DNA from: DASXMX01 sp036794395
Lineage (GTDB): Bacteria > Planctomycetota > Phycisphaerae > Tepidisphaerales > Tepidisphaeraceae
Direction of reading: 5' to 3'
DNA: 38,302 nt
Assembly (NCBI GenBank): GCA_036794395.1
Contig: DAIRGS010000029.1
Span: 1-38,302, forward strand
Shown here: one piece after another, positions 8,854 to 16,468 of the stretch
Layout: every line of letters starts with the position of its first letter
Numbering within the stretch: the first letter of the stretch is position 1
The notes under the pieces: model-generated
The model's input: the letters and a program-made list of their open reading frames with translations, nothing else
The model's database searches: none
What the model was told of the DNA's origin: nothing
Translations under genes and position numbers: made by a program

Positions 8854-9917
8854 GCGTTCTCCTTTTGAGCGCCCGCCAATTGCTTTCGCACGACGACCAG
8901 ACGCTTATTAAGCTTTTCCTTTTCGGCAATCTCATCAATGAACAGGCGATCCATCGTCCAGGCAACCAGCAAGATGAGCAGAAACGCCGGCACCAACATA
9001 ACCAGCCCGACGAACTGGTGTGCAAAGCTCTCAGACAATTGGGTGCTGACGTAGTGATCGAGCAGGCCTTGGCCGGTGACCCGCATGACGTTGCAGAAGA
9101 TCGCGATGGGCACTGCAAACAGGACGATCAGAATCTTTTGCCAAAGAGGCCGGGGCGAGAGGAACGCGACTGCGGCGGCGACGGTGACAAACGTCATAAG
9201 GGATTTCAATCCCGAGCAGGCCTCGGCAACGTTGAGGGCGCGACCCGCCCCGCCGTTGGCGGCCGGCATGATAATTTTCGTGCCGGTGTTGTCCGCATCG
9301 ACTCCGGTAACCTGAAGCCCGAATACCGCAACGCGGGCCGCCAGCCGCTGAAGCGGGCCGGCAACCCAGCTATACACCAGGCCCGGCCATGGAATCCCAC
9401 ACACCAAAAACGCGATCGGAAACCAGGCCACTTTCATAGCCGTCCAGCCGGCAAGAAGCGCCACGATGCCAAAGAGCGTGACCACCATTCCGAAGTCTTT
9501 GACGAAATCGTTTTGCCCGGGCCAGATGCCATAGGCAAAAAGAAGAATGCCCGCCAAGGCGATGGGCGCGCCGAGCCAACCCGGCCGAAATTGAGAGGCA
9601 AGTAACTCTTCGCGATTGGCGTAAAGGTAGTAGAGGCCGATCAGTGGAATGGCCAAGGCGTGTTGCCACTCGGCTTCTCCGCCGAACGGCTGAGTCTTTC
9701 CCCACAATCTCCACAAATTCGGCCAGAACAACAGGCCGAATAAAACACTCGTGATCAGGATCTTTGCCCACGCGACAACCGATAGCCCGGCTTGGGCAGG
9801 CAAATCTCCGAGGGGCGCGTGGCGCTGTACCTGCGAGAGAGCGGAGCTTGCGGTGTTAATTCCGGACAACGTTCCGCCTCCAAAGCGTAACCAACGGGAT
9901 GAAACGGCGTGGGCCAA
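8850..9917 (-). CDS. xrt: Exosortase (transmembrane cysteine transpeptidase-like)
   Basis: A 355-residue polytopic membrane protein with about eight hydrophobic segments. The proposed catalytic triad of the exosortase/archaeosortase family is intact: Cys234 in EACSG, Arg279 in CNVMRVTG and His300 in FAHQFVG. The usual EACSGLR has Lys in place of Arg after Leu. These enzymes cut C-terminal sorting signals such as PEP-CTERM and attach the protein to the cell surface or release it. A charged tail of about 33 residues after the last helix (DRLFIDEIAEKEKLNK onward) may form a cytoplasmic coiled coil. The start is TTG at 9917 with a purine-rich GGGGAGTGAGG upstream; the exact start is uncertain. 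First gene of the four-gene exosortase-epsI-TPR-kinase run. No PEP-CTERM-like substrate is encoded in this window. The subtype cannot be fixed by eye. Confidence 0.92.
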   Translation of the reverse strand: MAHAVSSRWLRFGGGTLSGINTASSALSQVQRHAPLGDLPAQAGLSVVAWAKILITSVLFGLLFWPNLWRLWGKTQPFGGEAEWQHALAIPLIGLYYLYANREELLASQFRPGWLGAPIALAGILLFAYGIWPGQNDFVKDFGMVVTLFGIVALLAGWTAMKVAWFPIAFLVCGIPWPGLVYSWVAGPLQRLAARVAVFGLQVTGVDADNTGTKIIMPAANGGAGRALNVAEACSGLKSLMTFVTVAAAVAFLSPRPLWQKILIVLFAVPIAIFCNVMRVTGQGLLDHYVSTQLSESFAHQFVGLVMLVPAFLLILLVAWTMDRLFIDEIAEKEKLNKRLVVVRKQLAGAQKENA

Positions 9918-10107
9918 TGCCTCACTCCCCTCAATCGGGAAGCCAGCCGCTCATCGCTCTTTACGAGTCGCGTTCATTGGCAGTTCGGCCACACACCAGG
10001 TAACGGCCGGGTAACTCGCCAATCCTTTACCCCATTCGGAATTATAGTCGTAAAAGATTACCCGCCCAACGGATTAGGACGTTGCCAATCGTAGATTAAT
10101 AAACACG

Positions 10108-10150
10108 AAAAAGCACAGGGGTTCGCAACTGGTGTTGCGAACCCCTGTGC
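10108..10150 (-). terminator. Strong intrinsic terminator of the Wza-like gene
   Basis: Bases 10113-10129 and 10134-10150 form a perfect 17-bp stem with a 4-nt loop. Read on the minus strand the stem is followed by TTTTTCGTG. It lies about 45 bp after the stop of the polysaccharide export gene and before the exosortase gene, so it divides the EPS block into two transcription units. Confidence 0.88.
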
Positions 10151-10192
10151 AAACTACCGATAAATCGCCGGTTTCGGCGGTTAACGGATGAT

Positions 10193-11548
10193 TTAGAGGG
10201 CGCCGAAGCGAGTTGGATAGGCGTAGTTTCGGTCAAAGAGGAACCCGAAACCGTAGGTGATGCGGAACCCGCCGCGAATGGCGGCAAGGAACGGCGCGAT
10301 GGCGTTGGTGCCGACCATGATTTTATCGCCCGGCTTGAGATAAATGTCCGGTGCCTCGGCACCGAAAATGCGGGCCAGGTCGACGCGTGCAAATACCTCA
10401 TGATCCGGATCGACGTGGCGGATAATGTCGGTGCGCTGCGGGATGGCGAGTCCATCGAGCATACCGGCGGCGATAATCGCGTCCGTGAGGGTCACTTTCT
10501 GACCGACAAGCTGAAACGACCCGCCACGGGCGACGTGGCCGCCGACAAAGTAAAAGCCCTGCTGAGGAGGTTGAACGTAGATGACGTCATGGGGGCGAAT
10601 TGCGATGTTGTACTTCAGCTCGCCGCGTTCGAACCCCTGATACGGAATGCGTATGACGCGCTGGGACTGCCCTGGGTTGGATTCGCGGAAGCCCCCAAAG
10701 GATTGTCCATCGCCCGATTCGACGTTTGTGGCCAGTTGCAGAGGGCGATTGGCGGTCGGTGTGGCAGTGGCGACGGGCAAAGAACCGTCGCCGGCGCGAA
10801 CATGGGGGGCCAATTCGTCAGAACTGGGTCCAGAGGTCGGATTTGTAGTTGATCGGCGAGTGGGGGCCGGAGTGGTATCGGCCGCGCCCGGAGCATCTTC
10901 GGGCTGGCGGATGATGTAAATATTGGTGATGAATGGCGAAGTCACACCGTGCGCCATCACCAAGGCATTAAACAGCCGGAAATCAGATGCGAGGATTGGG
11001 TAAATCTGCGGTGCCTGCACAGCCCCACCGATGTCAAATGTTCGGCCACGGGCTTCGATCACGGTTACCGAGACGTTCGCGTTCTCGATGAGCTGAGCCT
11101 GCTTATACGCATCAACGATTGCGCGCTCGAGTTGAATCTCAGTCAGCCCCTTGGCCCGAACCGATTCCTTAAGGAACGGCAGGCTGACATTTCCACTCTC
11201 GGTCACGCGCGACTGCTTGATGCTCTCGGTGTTGGGCCCGTTGAGATCCGAAAGCGTGATGGCGAGCAGATCGTTCGGGGAAATGTGGTAGTCGCCAACG
11301 ACGGCCTTGGCATCCTCGGCCGTGGGCTCGGTGGCGATTGACCACTGATTGTCGACTTCCTCAACTGAGGGGTCGACGGTCGAGACGATCGGCATAATTA
11401 GCGGATCTTTGTTGAACCGGCCCATTTCAGAGGGGTCGATAAACCCTTTCGTGTCGCAGCCGCATGCCAATGCCAGTGCAGATAGGGCAAAGCCATGTCC
11501 GATTGCCGTAAGCAGACGGCCCGAGCCGGTGTGATATCGAAGACGCAA
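10193..11548 (-). CDS. Polysaccharide export outer-membrane lipoprotein (Wza family)
   Basis: A 451-residue export protein of the Wza/poly-export family, expected to form the outer-membrane channel for the polymer handled by the BY-kinase/Wzz protein. The TTG start at 11548 is chosen because AGGAG sits 6 nt upstream. It gives a clean lipoprotein signal peptide ending in ALALACGC. The poly-export domain is seen in DYHISPNDLLAITLSDL. SLBB-type segments follow (TFDIGGAVQAPQIYPI and YFVGGHVARGGSFQL). A linker rich in Pro/Thr/Ser separates the two SLBB parts, longer than usual in Wza. The C-terminus is aromatic (GFGFLFDRNYAYPTRFGAL), as in related outer-membrane proteins. It is transcribed separately from the exosortase run because a strong hairpin terminator follows. 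Confidence 0.93.
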   Translation of the reverse strand: MRLRYHTGSGRLLTAIGHGFALSALALACGCDTKGFIDPSEMGRFNKDPLIMPIVSTVDPSVEEVDNQWSIATEPTAEDAKAVVGDYHISPNDLLAITLSDLNGPNTESIKQSRVTESGNVSLPFLKESVRAKGLTEIQLERAIVDAYKQAQLIENANVSVTVIEARGRTFDIGGAVQAPQIYPILASDFRLFNALVMAHGVTSPFITNIYIIRQPEDAPGAADTTPAPTRRSTTNPTSGPSSDELAPHVRAGDGSLPVATATPTANRPLQLATNVESGDGQSFGGFRESNPGQSQRVIRIPYQGFERGELKYNIAIRPHDVIYVQPPQQGFYFVGGHVARGGSFQLVGQKVTLTDAIIAAGMLDGLAIPQRTDIIRHVDPDHEVFARVDLARIFGAEAPDIYLKPGDKIMVGTNAIAPFLAAIRGGFRITYGFGFLFDRNYAYPTRFGAL

Positions 11549-11813
11549 GACGCTCTCCTTTCCTGAGGAGCCAATGATTCGAAAGCCACTGCACGCGAGC
11601 CGGTGGCACGCGTGATTGCCCTCGGGCAAGTCACACAATGTCCACCTTGCGCATTTTCCCCAGCCCCTCATCCGGGACCGGGGCCGGATTATCTATCCCG
11701 TCGGGGCGATCTGGCAAGAGGGCCGACAGAACTCTCCGCGACCTTTTGTATCGGTGGTAAGGGATATTCAATTGCAGGTTTTATGCACGGGTAGGCTGTT
11801 ATGGGACCAGGGG

Positions 11814-12935
11814 ATGCGGAAATTCGAGTTCCTGACCAGTAAGATAGAGCCATCAAGCGGGAGCGGTTTATTGGTTGAAATACAACACGTCAGCAAGCGA
11901 TTTGGGGATTTCGTGGCCGTTGATGGGGTCGATGTCCGGATCGAGACCGGCGAGTTCCTCACGCTGTTGGGTCCGTCGGGGTGCGGAAAAACGACATTGC
12001 TGCGCATGATTTCGGGGTTTGAAACACCTTCGCAGGGCGCCATTCTGCTGGACGGCATGGATGTAACCCGGCTCCCCCCCTACCGCCGGGACGTGAACCA
12101 GGTCTTTCAGAGTTATGCCCTGTTTCCACACTTGAACGTTCGCGACAACATCTCGTTTGGGCTGCGGATGAAAAAGGTTCGCCGGACCGAGCGGGATCGG
12201 CGGGTGGCCGAGGCAATCGAATTGGTTTCCCTGGCCGGGTTCGAGCACCGCAAGCCGGCGCAGTTATCGGGCGGGCAAAAGCAACGGGTGGCCTTGGCCC
12301 GGGCGCTGGTGTGCCGGCCGCGGGTGCTTCTGCTGGATGAACCCCTCGCCGCACTGGATGCGAAGCTGCGGCGATCGATGCAAGTGGAATTGAAGCGATT
12401 GCAGGTTCGGGTGGGAATCACGTTCGTGTTTGTGACACACGATCAGGAAGAAGCCCTGGTCATGTCGGATCGAATCGCGGTGATGAACCAGGGAAAAGTC
12501 GAACAAATCGGCCCCGCCGCTGAAGTGTATCGCAAGCCATCCACGGCATTCGTGGCGGATTTTCTGGGCCAGGCGAACGTGATCGAGGCATGTTTAACTA
12601 AAACGGGCGCTGAGCACACCGAAATAATGGTCGGCGATTGTCAGCAAATGATGGTAGCCAATGAATCATTGACTGCATGGGCGGAGGTGAGCGCCGTCGC
12701 CTTCAGGCCGGAAAATATTCGATTGTCAGTTGAAGATCCCGGCGGGCCGAATGTGTTCCCAGCGACGGTTAAAGAGCGGATCTTTCGCGGCGCCGCCTGG
12801 CAAGTCGTACTCGACACGTCATTTGGCGCACTGAACGTTGTTGATGCCGGGCGAACCGAGGAGCTCGCTGTTGGACAACGGGTGTTCTGCTTTGTTGATC
12901 CGGCGGATATTGTCGGGCTTGCGGGGATGGATTGA
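11814..12935 (+). CDS. ABC transporter ATP-binding protein, PotA-like (spermidine/putrescine type)
   Basis: An ATPase of the carbohydrate/polyamine/iron import family. It has Walker A GPSGCGKTTL, a Q-loop in VNQVFQSYALFPHL, signature LSGGQKQRVALARAL, Walker B VLLLDEPLAALDAK and H-loop FVTHDQEEAL. The C-terminal part carries TOBE-type segments, including VAFRPENIRLS and a final VFCFVDPADIVGL. The middle region is close in wording to PotA (GITFVFVTHDQEEAL). The start is unsure: ATG at 11814 gives 373 residues, while TTG at 11871, preceded by GGGAG, gives MVEIQHVSKRFGDF and 354 residues. No permease or binding protein lies nearby, so it is an orphan ATPase or a relic of a transporter operon. A fragment of a second TOBE tail occurs 700 bp downstream. 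Confidence 0.9.
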   Translation: MRKFEFLTSKIEPSSGSGLLVEIQHVSKRFGDFVAVDGVDVRIETGEFLTLLGPSGCGKTTLLRMISGFETPSQGAILLDGMDVTRLPPYRRDVNQVFQSYALFPHLNVRDNISFGLRMKKVRRTERDRRVAEAIELVSLAGFEHRKPAQLSGGQKQRVALARALVCRPRVLLLDEPLAALDAKLRRSMQVELKRLQVRVGITFVFVTHDQEEALVMSDRIAVMNQGKVEQIGPAAEVYRKPSTAFVADFLGQANVIEACLTKTGAEHTEIMVGDCQQMMVANESLTAWAEVSAVAFRPENIRLSVEDPGGPNVFPATVKERIFRGAAWQVVLDTSFGALNVVDAGRTEELAVGQRVFCFVDPADIVGLAGMD

Positions 12936-12955
12936 GTTAACGTCTGGACTTCATC

Positions 12956-13189
12956 TCATTGCGCCGAAGAACGTGCGGTGTCGCCGATGATTGCGACGAC
13001 ACTTTCGTGGTCAAACCAAATGGGTATCCCTCCAGGCGCAACATAAACTGCAACGCCATCGCGCTCGACCACGGCGCGTGAATGATCTACTTCAAAGCGC
13101 CGACCGCCCACCAACTCAACCGTGAACGGCCTGAACGGGACAAGTTTGATGAGAGCGTCAAGCACTTGCTGGAAATTGTCGGATGTCAT
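12956..13189 (-). CDS. Small conserved protein of unknown function
   Basis: A 77-residue protein reading MTSDNFQQVLDALIK, then FRPFTVELVGGRRFEVDH and a C-terminal half that looks like short beta strands ending IPIWFDHESVVAIIGD. The FRPF-x-V-(E/H)-L-x-x-G-x-x-(F/Y)-x-V-x-H pattern recurs in short planctomycete proteins as I recall it, but no function is attached. The ATG start lacks a Shine-Dalgarno; a TAGAAT hexamer lies 9 nt upstream (13199-13204 on the plus strand), suggesting a leaderless message. It is convergent with the PotA-like gene, with only 20 bp between them. Confidence 0.65.
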   Translation of the reverse strand: MTSDNFQQVLDALIKLVPFRPFTVELVGGRRFEVDHSRAVVERDGVAVYVAPGGIPIWFDHESVVAIIGDTARSSAQ

Positions 13190-13373
13190 GCGAACTTCAT
13201 TCTATGCGATGGCTTCGACATTTTGCCAAAATAGAAACGAATTTATCTCATCAACGTTGCCCAGAAGTAAGAACCGTCGCCCCAAGCCGAAGTAGAAATG
13301 TCACCCGCTGGTTGTCGCGAGGTGGGCAGCCCCTTCGAGGGATTGATCCGCTAAAATAGCTCGATGTAAGCTC

Positions 13374-13631
13374 ATGATTATGAAGATTATTGAGTTACAG
13401 GTAGTGGGGCCCCATGTCCTTAAGCTCGCATTCAATGATGGAACGCGGAAGACCGTCGACGTTTCCCCCTTGCTTGAGGGACCGGTATTCCAGCCACTGA
13501 TGGATCCCTCCTATTTCGCACAAGTTGAATTAAACGCCGTTACGGGAACGCCCGCGTGGCCCAACGATGCCGATTTTGCCCCTGAAGCCCTGTATGGGCT
13601 GTGCGCCGCCAATGAAACGACCGCCGCTTGA
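13374..13631 (+). CDS. DUF2442 domain-containing protein
   Basis: An 85-residue protein matching the DUF2442 pattern. A first strand (LQVVGPHVLKLAFNDG) is followed by KTVDVSPLLEGPVFQPLMD, then FAQVELNAVTGTPAWPNDADFAPEALYGL, the family's typical 'W-N-D-x-D-F-x-P-E-x-L' ending. Such proteins often occur next to DUF4160 partners and behave like TA accessory genes; here no DUF4160 gene is seen. ATG start at 13374, with a possible TAAAAT -10 element about 20 bp upstream. It is followed after 3 bp by a short reading frame carrying a TOBE-like tail. Confidence 0.8.
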   Translation: MIMKIIELQVVGPHVLKLAFNDGTRKTVDVSPLLEGPVFQPLMDPSYFAQVELNAVTGTPAWPNDADFAPEALYGLCAANETTAA

Positions 13632-13634
13632 TGC

Positions 13635-13847
13635 ATGATGGCGTGGCGATCGCAATTCTCGATTGTCGCGGAAGCGCAATCCTCCCCGATACGGACCGGC
13701 GCAACCCGACCGCTACTGCTTCAAACATCGTTTGGCACGTTGAAGGTGGTCAATATGGAAGGGAGTATTGACCTGAAATTGGGCAATGATGTCTTCTGCG
13801 AAGTTGATCCGGAAGATCTCGTCGTTCTCACAGTTCCCGCCGCCTGA
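13635..13847 (+). pseudogene. Degenerate TOBE-domain fragment of a PotA-like ATPase
   Basis: A 70-codon reading frame whose last two thirds align with the end of the PotA-like protein ending at 12935. The pairs are LLLQTSFGTLKVV with VVLDTSFGALNVV and then VFCEVDPEDLVVL with VFCFVDPADIVGL, in the same order and nearly the same spacing. The first 25 residues have no such match. No ATPase core lies upstream, so this is read as the remnant of a duplicated ATPase gene, partly overwritten by the DUF2442 gene. It could instead be a short expressed stand-alone TOBE protein; its ATG (13635) directly follows the DUF2442 stop. Confidence 0.6.
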
Positions 13848-13893
13848 TTCGGCCAAGATGGCGACCTCATTGATAAAAGTTTGTCGATGGAGC

Positions 13894-13924
13894 TTCACGG
13901 GTCTAATACTTCGTATTATAATAC
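13894..13924 (+). promoter_or_regulatory. Promoter with palindromic operator for the HigBA-like pair
   Basis: TTCACG (13894-13899) and TATAAT (13917-13922) are spaced by 17 bp, a good housekeeping-sigma arrangement. The -10 lies inside a perfect 12-bp palindrome, GTATTATAATAC (13913-13924). An additional AATAC-TTC-GTATT inverted repeat (13905-13917) overlaps its left half. Only 7 nt separate the -10 from the GTG start at 13930, so the transcript would be leaderless or nearly so. Autorepression by the downstream antitoxin at this palindrome is a natural inference. Confidence 0.6.
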
Positions 13925-13929
13925 CAGGT

Positions 13930-14286
13930 GTGCGGTGGACCTTCATACAATTGGCAGGGTTCAAACGCCTCTGGCATGCACAGGACCTTTCTGACGAGGA
14001 TTTGCAGGCCCTTGAGGCATCAATCATGCAGAATCCGCAACGGCCGGCCGTAATGAAAGGTACAGGCGGGCTGCGAAAGATGCGGTTTGCTCCGCCTTCG
14101 CGCGCTCGTGGCAAAAGTGGTTCGATGAGAGTCGGATTTGCCCAGTTTCCGGAAGTGCGGAGAGTGTATCTGGTTACGTTATTTCTTAAGAAGGACGAAG
14201 ACGACTTGAGCGCCGCGGATTGCAAGGCAATTAAAACCATGCTGACAAATTTGGCCGAAGCGTTGCGGAAAGGACTTAACCCATGA
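13930..14286 (+). CDS. HigB-type (RelE superfamily) toxin of a type II TA pair
   Basis: A 118-residue mRNA-interferase-like toxin. The N-terminus WTFIQLAGFKRLWHAQDLSD and the core GGLRKMRFAPPSRARGKSGSMR, followed by RRVYLVTLFLKKDEDDLS, match the HigB-2-like RelE-superfamily fold. The basic residues in this core are where such toxins contact RNA. The GTG at 13930 is chosen because it aligns with the usual family start. There is no Shine-Dalgarno, but a -10 hexamer lies 7 nt upstream. The stop overlaps the antitoxin start by 4 nt (ATGA). The toxin-first order is the reverse of most TA operons but standard for higBA. Confidence 0.85.
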   Translation: MRWTFIQLAGFKRLWHAQDLSDEDLQALEASIMQNPQRPAVMKGTGGLRKMRFAPPSRARGKSGSMRVGFAQFPEVRRVYLVTLFLKKDEDDLSAADCKAIKTMLTNLAEALRKGLNP

Positions 14287-14666
14287 ACACCGGCAAGAAA
14301 AGTCGCAATACACCGTCGGCGAGGAAGATTCGGCGTACTACTTCAAAGGGCCGGGAGATCGTGGCGTCACTGGCGGAAGCCGTCGCCGTTGAGCGCGCGG
14401 GCGTTCCAATCGGGTCGCGCTTCACGGTGAGAACCGTCGATTTGCCGGCAGGGCCAGCAAGTTATAATGCCGCATCAATCCGCGCGACACGTGACAGCAT
14501 TGAAGTCAGTCAGGCCGTGTTTGCAGGGTTGCTTGGAGTGTCGGTCGTGCTTGTTCGGGCGTGGGAACAAGGTCAGCGTTCTCCAGCAGCGTGGGCTCGA
14601 CGGCTTCTCGATGAAGTGAACCGCGATCCTCGACATTGGAGAGGAATGTTGCGGAAGGCGTCGTAA
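14283..14666 (+). CDS. HigA-type antitoxin with XRE helix-turn-helix
   Basis: A 127-residue partner of the toxin encoded immediately upstream (4-bp overlap, translationally coupled). The C-terminal half holds a helix-turn-helix, about residues 75-100: VSQAVFAGLLGVSVVLVRAWEQG, the Q-x-x-F-A-x-x-L-G-V-S...W-E-x-G signature of XRE-family repressors in HigA-2. The N-terminal 60 residues are basic and loosely conserved and may wrap the toxin. It is the probable repressor of the palindromic promoter at 13913-13924. Confidence 0.85.
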   Translation: MNTGKKSRNTPSARKIRRTTSKGREIVASLAEAVAVERAGVPIGSRFTVRTVDLPAGPASYNAASIRATRDSIEVSQAVFAGLLGVSVVLVRAWEQGQRSPAAWARRLLDEVNRDPRHWRGMLRKAS

Positions 14667-14731
14667 TGCGAGTTACCGTTAAGTTAATCGCTTACATTCG
14701 AATTTCGTCGAATCAGCGACGCCCGAACCAT

Positions 14732-15865
14732 TTACGCCAAATCCTCAATCGGAAATCCATCCATGGTAAACTTCCCATCGACGTTGATCTTCACCCCATC
14801 GATCTCGACAAACCCGCCCTTTCGAAGATCGACAACCATATCCCAATGCAGGCCGGATTGATTGGTGTTTCCGGTTTCGGGGTAGCCGGCTCCGACGGCG
14901 AAGTGGACGGTGCCGCCGATCTTTTCGTCGAAGAGGGTGTTGCGGGTGTAGTTCTTGATTTGATAGTTCGTGCCGATGGCGCATTCGCCGAGGAAGCGGG
15001 AGCCGGCGTCGGTGTCGAGCATGGAAATGAGGAAGTCTTCGCCTTTGGTCGCGGAGGCTTCGATGACTTTGCCATTCTTGAAAACCAGCCGGGCACCCTG
15101 GACTTCGCGGCCATGATGAACGGCCGGAAAGCTGAACTGAATGGTGCCGTTCACGCTGTCGAGGACGGGGCCGGTGAAGACTTCGCCATCAGGGAAATTT
15201 TCGTGGCCATCGCAGTTAATCCATCTGCGCCCAGCGACGCTGAGTCGCACATCTGTGCCATTGGCGGCGACGACGTGGTAATCGGTCTTGCCGTTCAGAA
15301 AATCGGTCAGGCGCTGTTGGCGTTCGCTGAGGGCTTTCCAGGCGGCCACCGGATCGGGGCGATTGAGCAGGCCGGCATTGAAGACAAAATCCTCATACTC
15401 CGCGAGGCTCATTTCCGCATCCTGAGCGGCGGCGTGGGTGGGGAACTGGGTGCCGCTCCAATGAAGCTTTTTCTCAGCGGCGCGATTGAGAAACGTCTCC
15501 ATATAGGGCTTGCGGGCGGCCTGGGCGATGCCGATCTTTTTTGGATCGCAGCCGGTCAGGGCCTTGGTGTTTTCATTCGCCCAGATGCCGATTGAGCAAT
15601 CGACCTGCTCGATTTCATACAGGGCGATTGGACTGAAATAGCCAAGCTGCTCGTCGCTGGCGGTTTTGTAAAAAATCTCGGCCAATTCGTCGGGCGTGAC
15701 TCGAACGAGCGGATGTCCACCGGCTGCGAGGACCTTTTGATACAGCTCTATTATGAGCGGCTGGGCGACCGTGGCGCCGGTAATTCGCACGCTCTGCCCT
15801 TTTTTCACCCCTACGCTGTAATTAACCAGAACATCCGCGAGTTTTTCGAGCCTTGGGTCACGCAT
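14732..15865 (-). CDS. M29-family aminopeptidase
   Basis: A 377-residue metallo-aminopeptidase of the M29 (thermophilic AmpS/AmpT) family, which removes N-terminal residues using a two-metal centre. Metal-ligand regions are visible: GHENFPDGEVFTGPV and RFLGECAIGTN give the two Glu, GGTVHFAVGAGYPETG the His and Tyr, and SGLHWDMVVDL the final His-x-Asp. The N-terminal domain starts MRDPRLEKLADVLVNYSVG, a classic M29 opening (start ATG at 15865). An in-frame extension to 15985 has no such similarity. Length fits the family (370-410). The gene ends about 65 bp from the HigA gene (convergent). Upstream it is divergent with a small membrane protein gene. Confidence 0.94.
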   Translation of the reverse strand: MRDPRLEKLADVLVNYSVGVKKGQSVRITGATVAQPLIIELYQKVLAAGGHPLVRVTPDELAEIFYKTASDEQLGYFSPIALYEIEQVDCSIGIWANENTKALTGCDPKKIGIAQAARKPYMETFLNRAAEKKLHWSGTQFPTHAAAQDAEMSLAEYEDFVFNAGLLNRPDPVAAWKALSERQQRLTDFLNGKTDYHVVAANGTDVRLSVAGRRWINCDGHENFPDGEVFTGPVLDSVNGTIQFSFPAVHHGREVQGARLVFKNGKVIEASATKGEDFLISMLDTDAGSRFLGECAIGTNYQIKNYTRNTLFDEKIGGTVHFAVGAGYPETGNTNQSGLHWDMVVDLRKGGFVEIDGVKINVDGKFTMDGFPIEDLA

Positions 15866-15983
15866 GCATCCCTTATAACGGGACTCCTTTAACGCTTTCA
15901 AGGCGATCGTGGTGTGGCCCACGCTTTGCTCGCTAACCACAGTGGGAATGAATTGAACAGCCCCGGCGCCAATGGAGGATTTC

Positions 15984-16259
15984 ATGATTCGATTATTGAA
16001 ACTGGTTTTGGGCGGATTGATTGGATACGCAGTTTATGAACTTATCAGAGGGATGATCTCGGGCGATGATGGCGGACAGGACCGTGGGCAAGTCGGATCG
16101 CCCTCGGGGCCGGGCTCTCGGGCGCTCAATCGTGCATTGAACCGCGACAGCGGACGCGCCAATATCACCGGCGGCGGGCGTGGTGAGCGTGTGGTCACAA
16201 GCGACGCCACTGGCGAAGCGGTGCCCCATATGATCGGGCGGGGCGTGGTGCGTCGCTGA
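15984..16259 (+). CDS. Small membrane protein of unknown function
   Basis: A 91-residue protein with one N-terminal hydrophobic helix (LLKLVLGGLIGYAVYELI), followed by a Gly/Arg/Asp-rich, probably disordered tail (GGQDRGQVGSPSGPGS and onward). ATG start at 15984 with GGAGG about 6 nt upstream, a strong ribosome-binding site. It is followed by a clear intrinsic terminator, so it seems to be a monocistronic expressed gene. No family recognised. Confidence 0.7.
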   Translation: MIRLLKLVLGGLIGYAVYELIRGMISGDDGGQDRGQVGSPSGPGSRALNRALNRDSGRANITGGGRGERVVTSDATGEAVPHMIGRGVVRR

Positions 16260-16285
16260 AGTCGACCTGAAGCATTAAATTTTAA

Positions 16286-16330
16286 AAACCGCGCGGATCG
16301 TAGACCACCTGCGATCCCCGCGGTTTCTTT
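16286..16330 (+). terminator. Intrinsic terminator after the small membrane protein gene
   Basis: AAACCGCGCGGATCG (16286-16300) pairs with CGATCCCCGCGGTTT (16312-16326), with one mismatch in a 15-bp stem, and is followed by CTTTATT. It begins 26 bp after the stop codon at 16259. Confidence 0.85.
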
Positions 16331-16468
16331 ATTGCGCCGCGTTCAGAATGGGTGAAGCCGTAGCATCGGTGTAGGTGAGAGGCGTATTGTTGCGAGCTGA
16401 GTAAGCGCAAATGATGGTCGCAAAAGCGATCGGATATGCAGGCCAACCAGCCACAGAAGGAGCACGCG

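Noticed and set aside
14636..15595. 319-codon plus-strand frame over the M29 gene
   Set aside because: Antisense to a clear M29 aminopeptidase; it is Gly/Ala/Val/Glu-rich with no domain.
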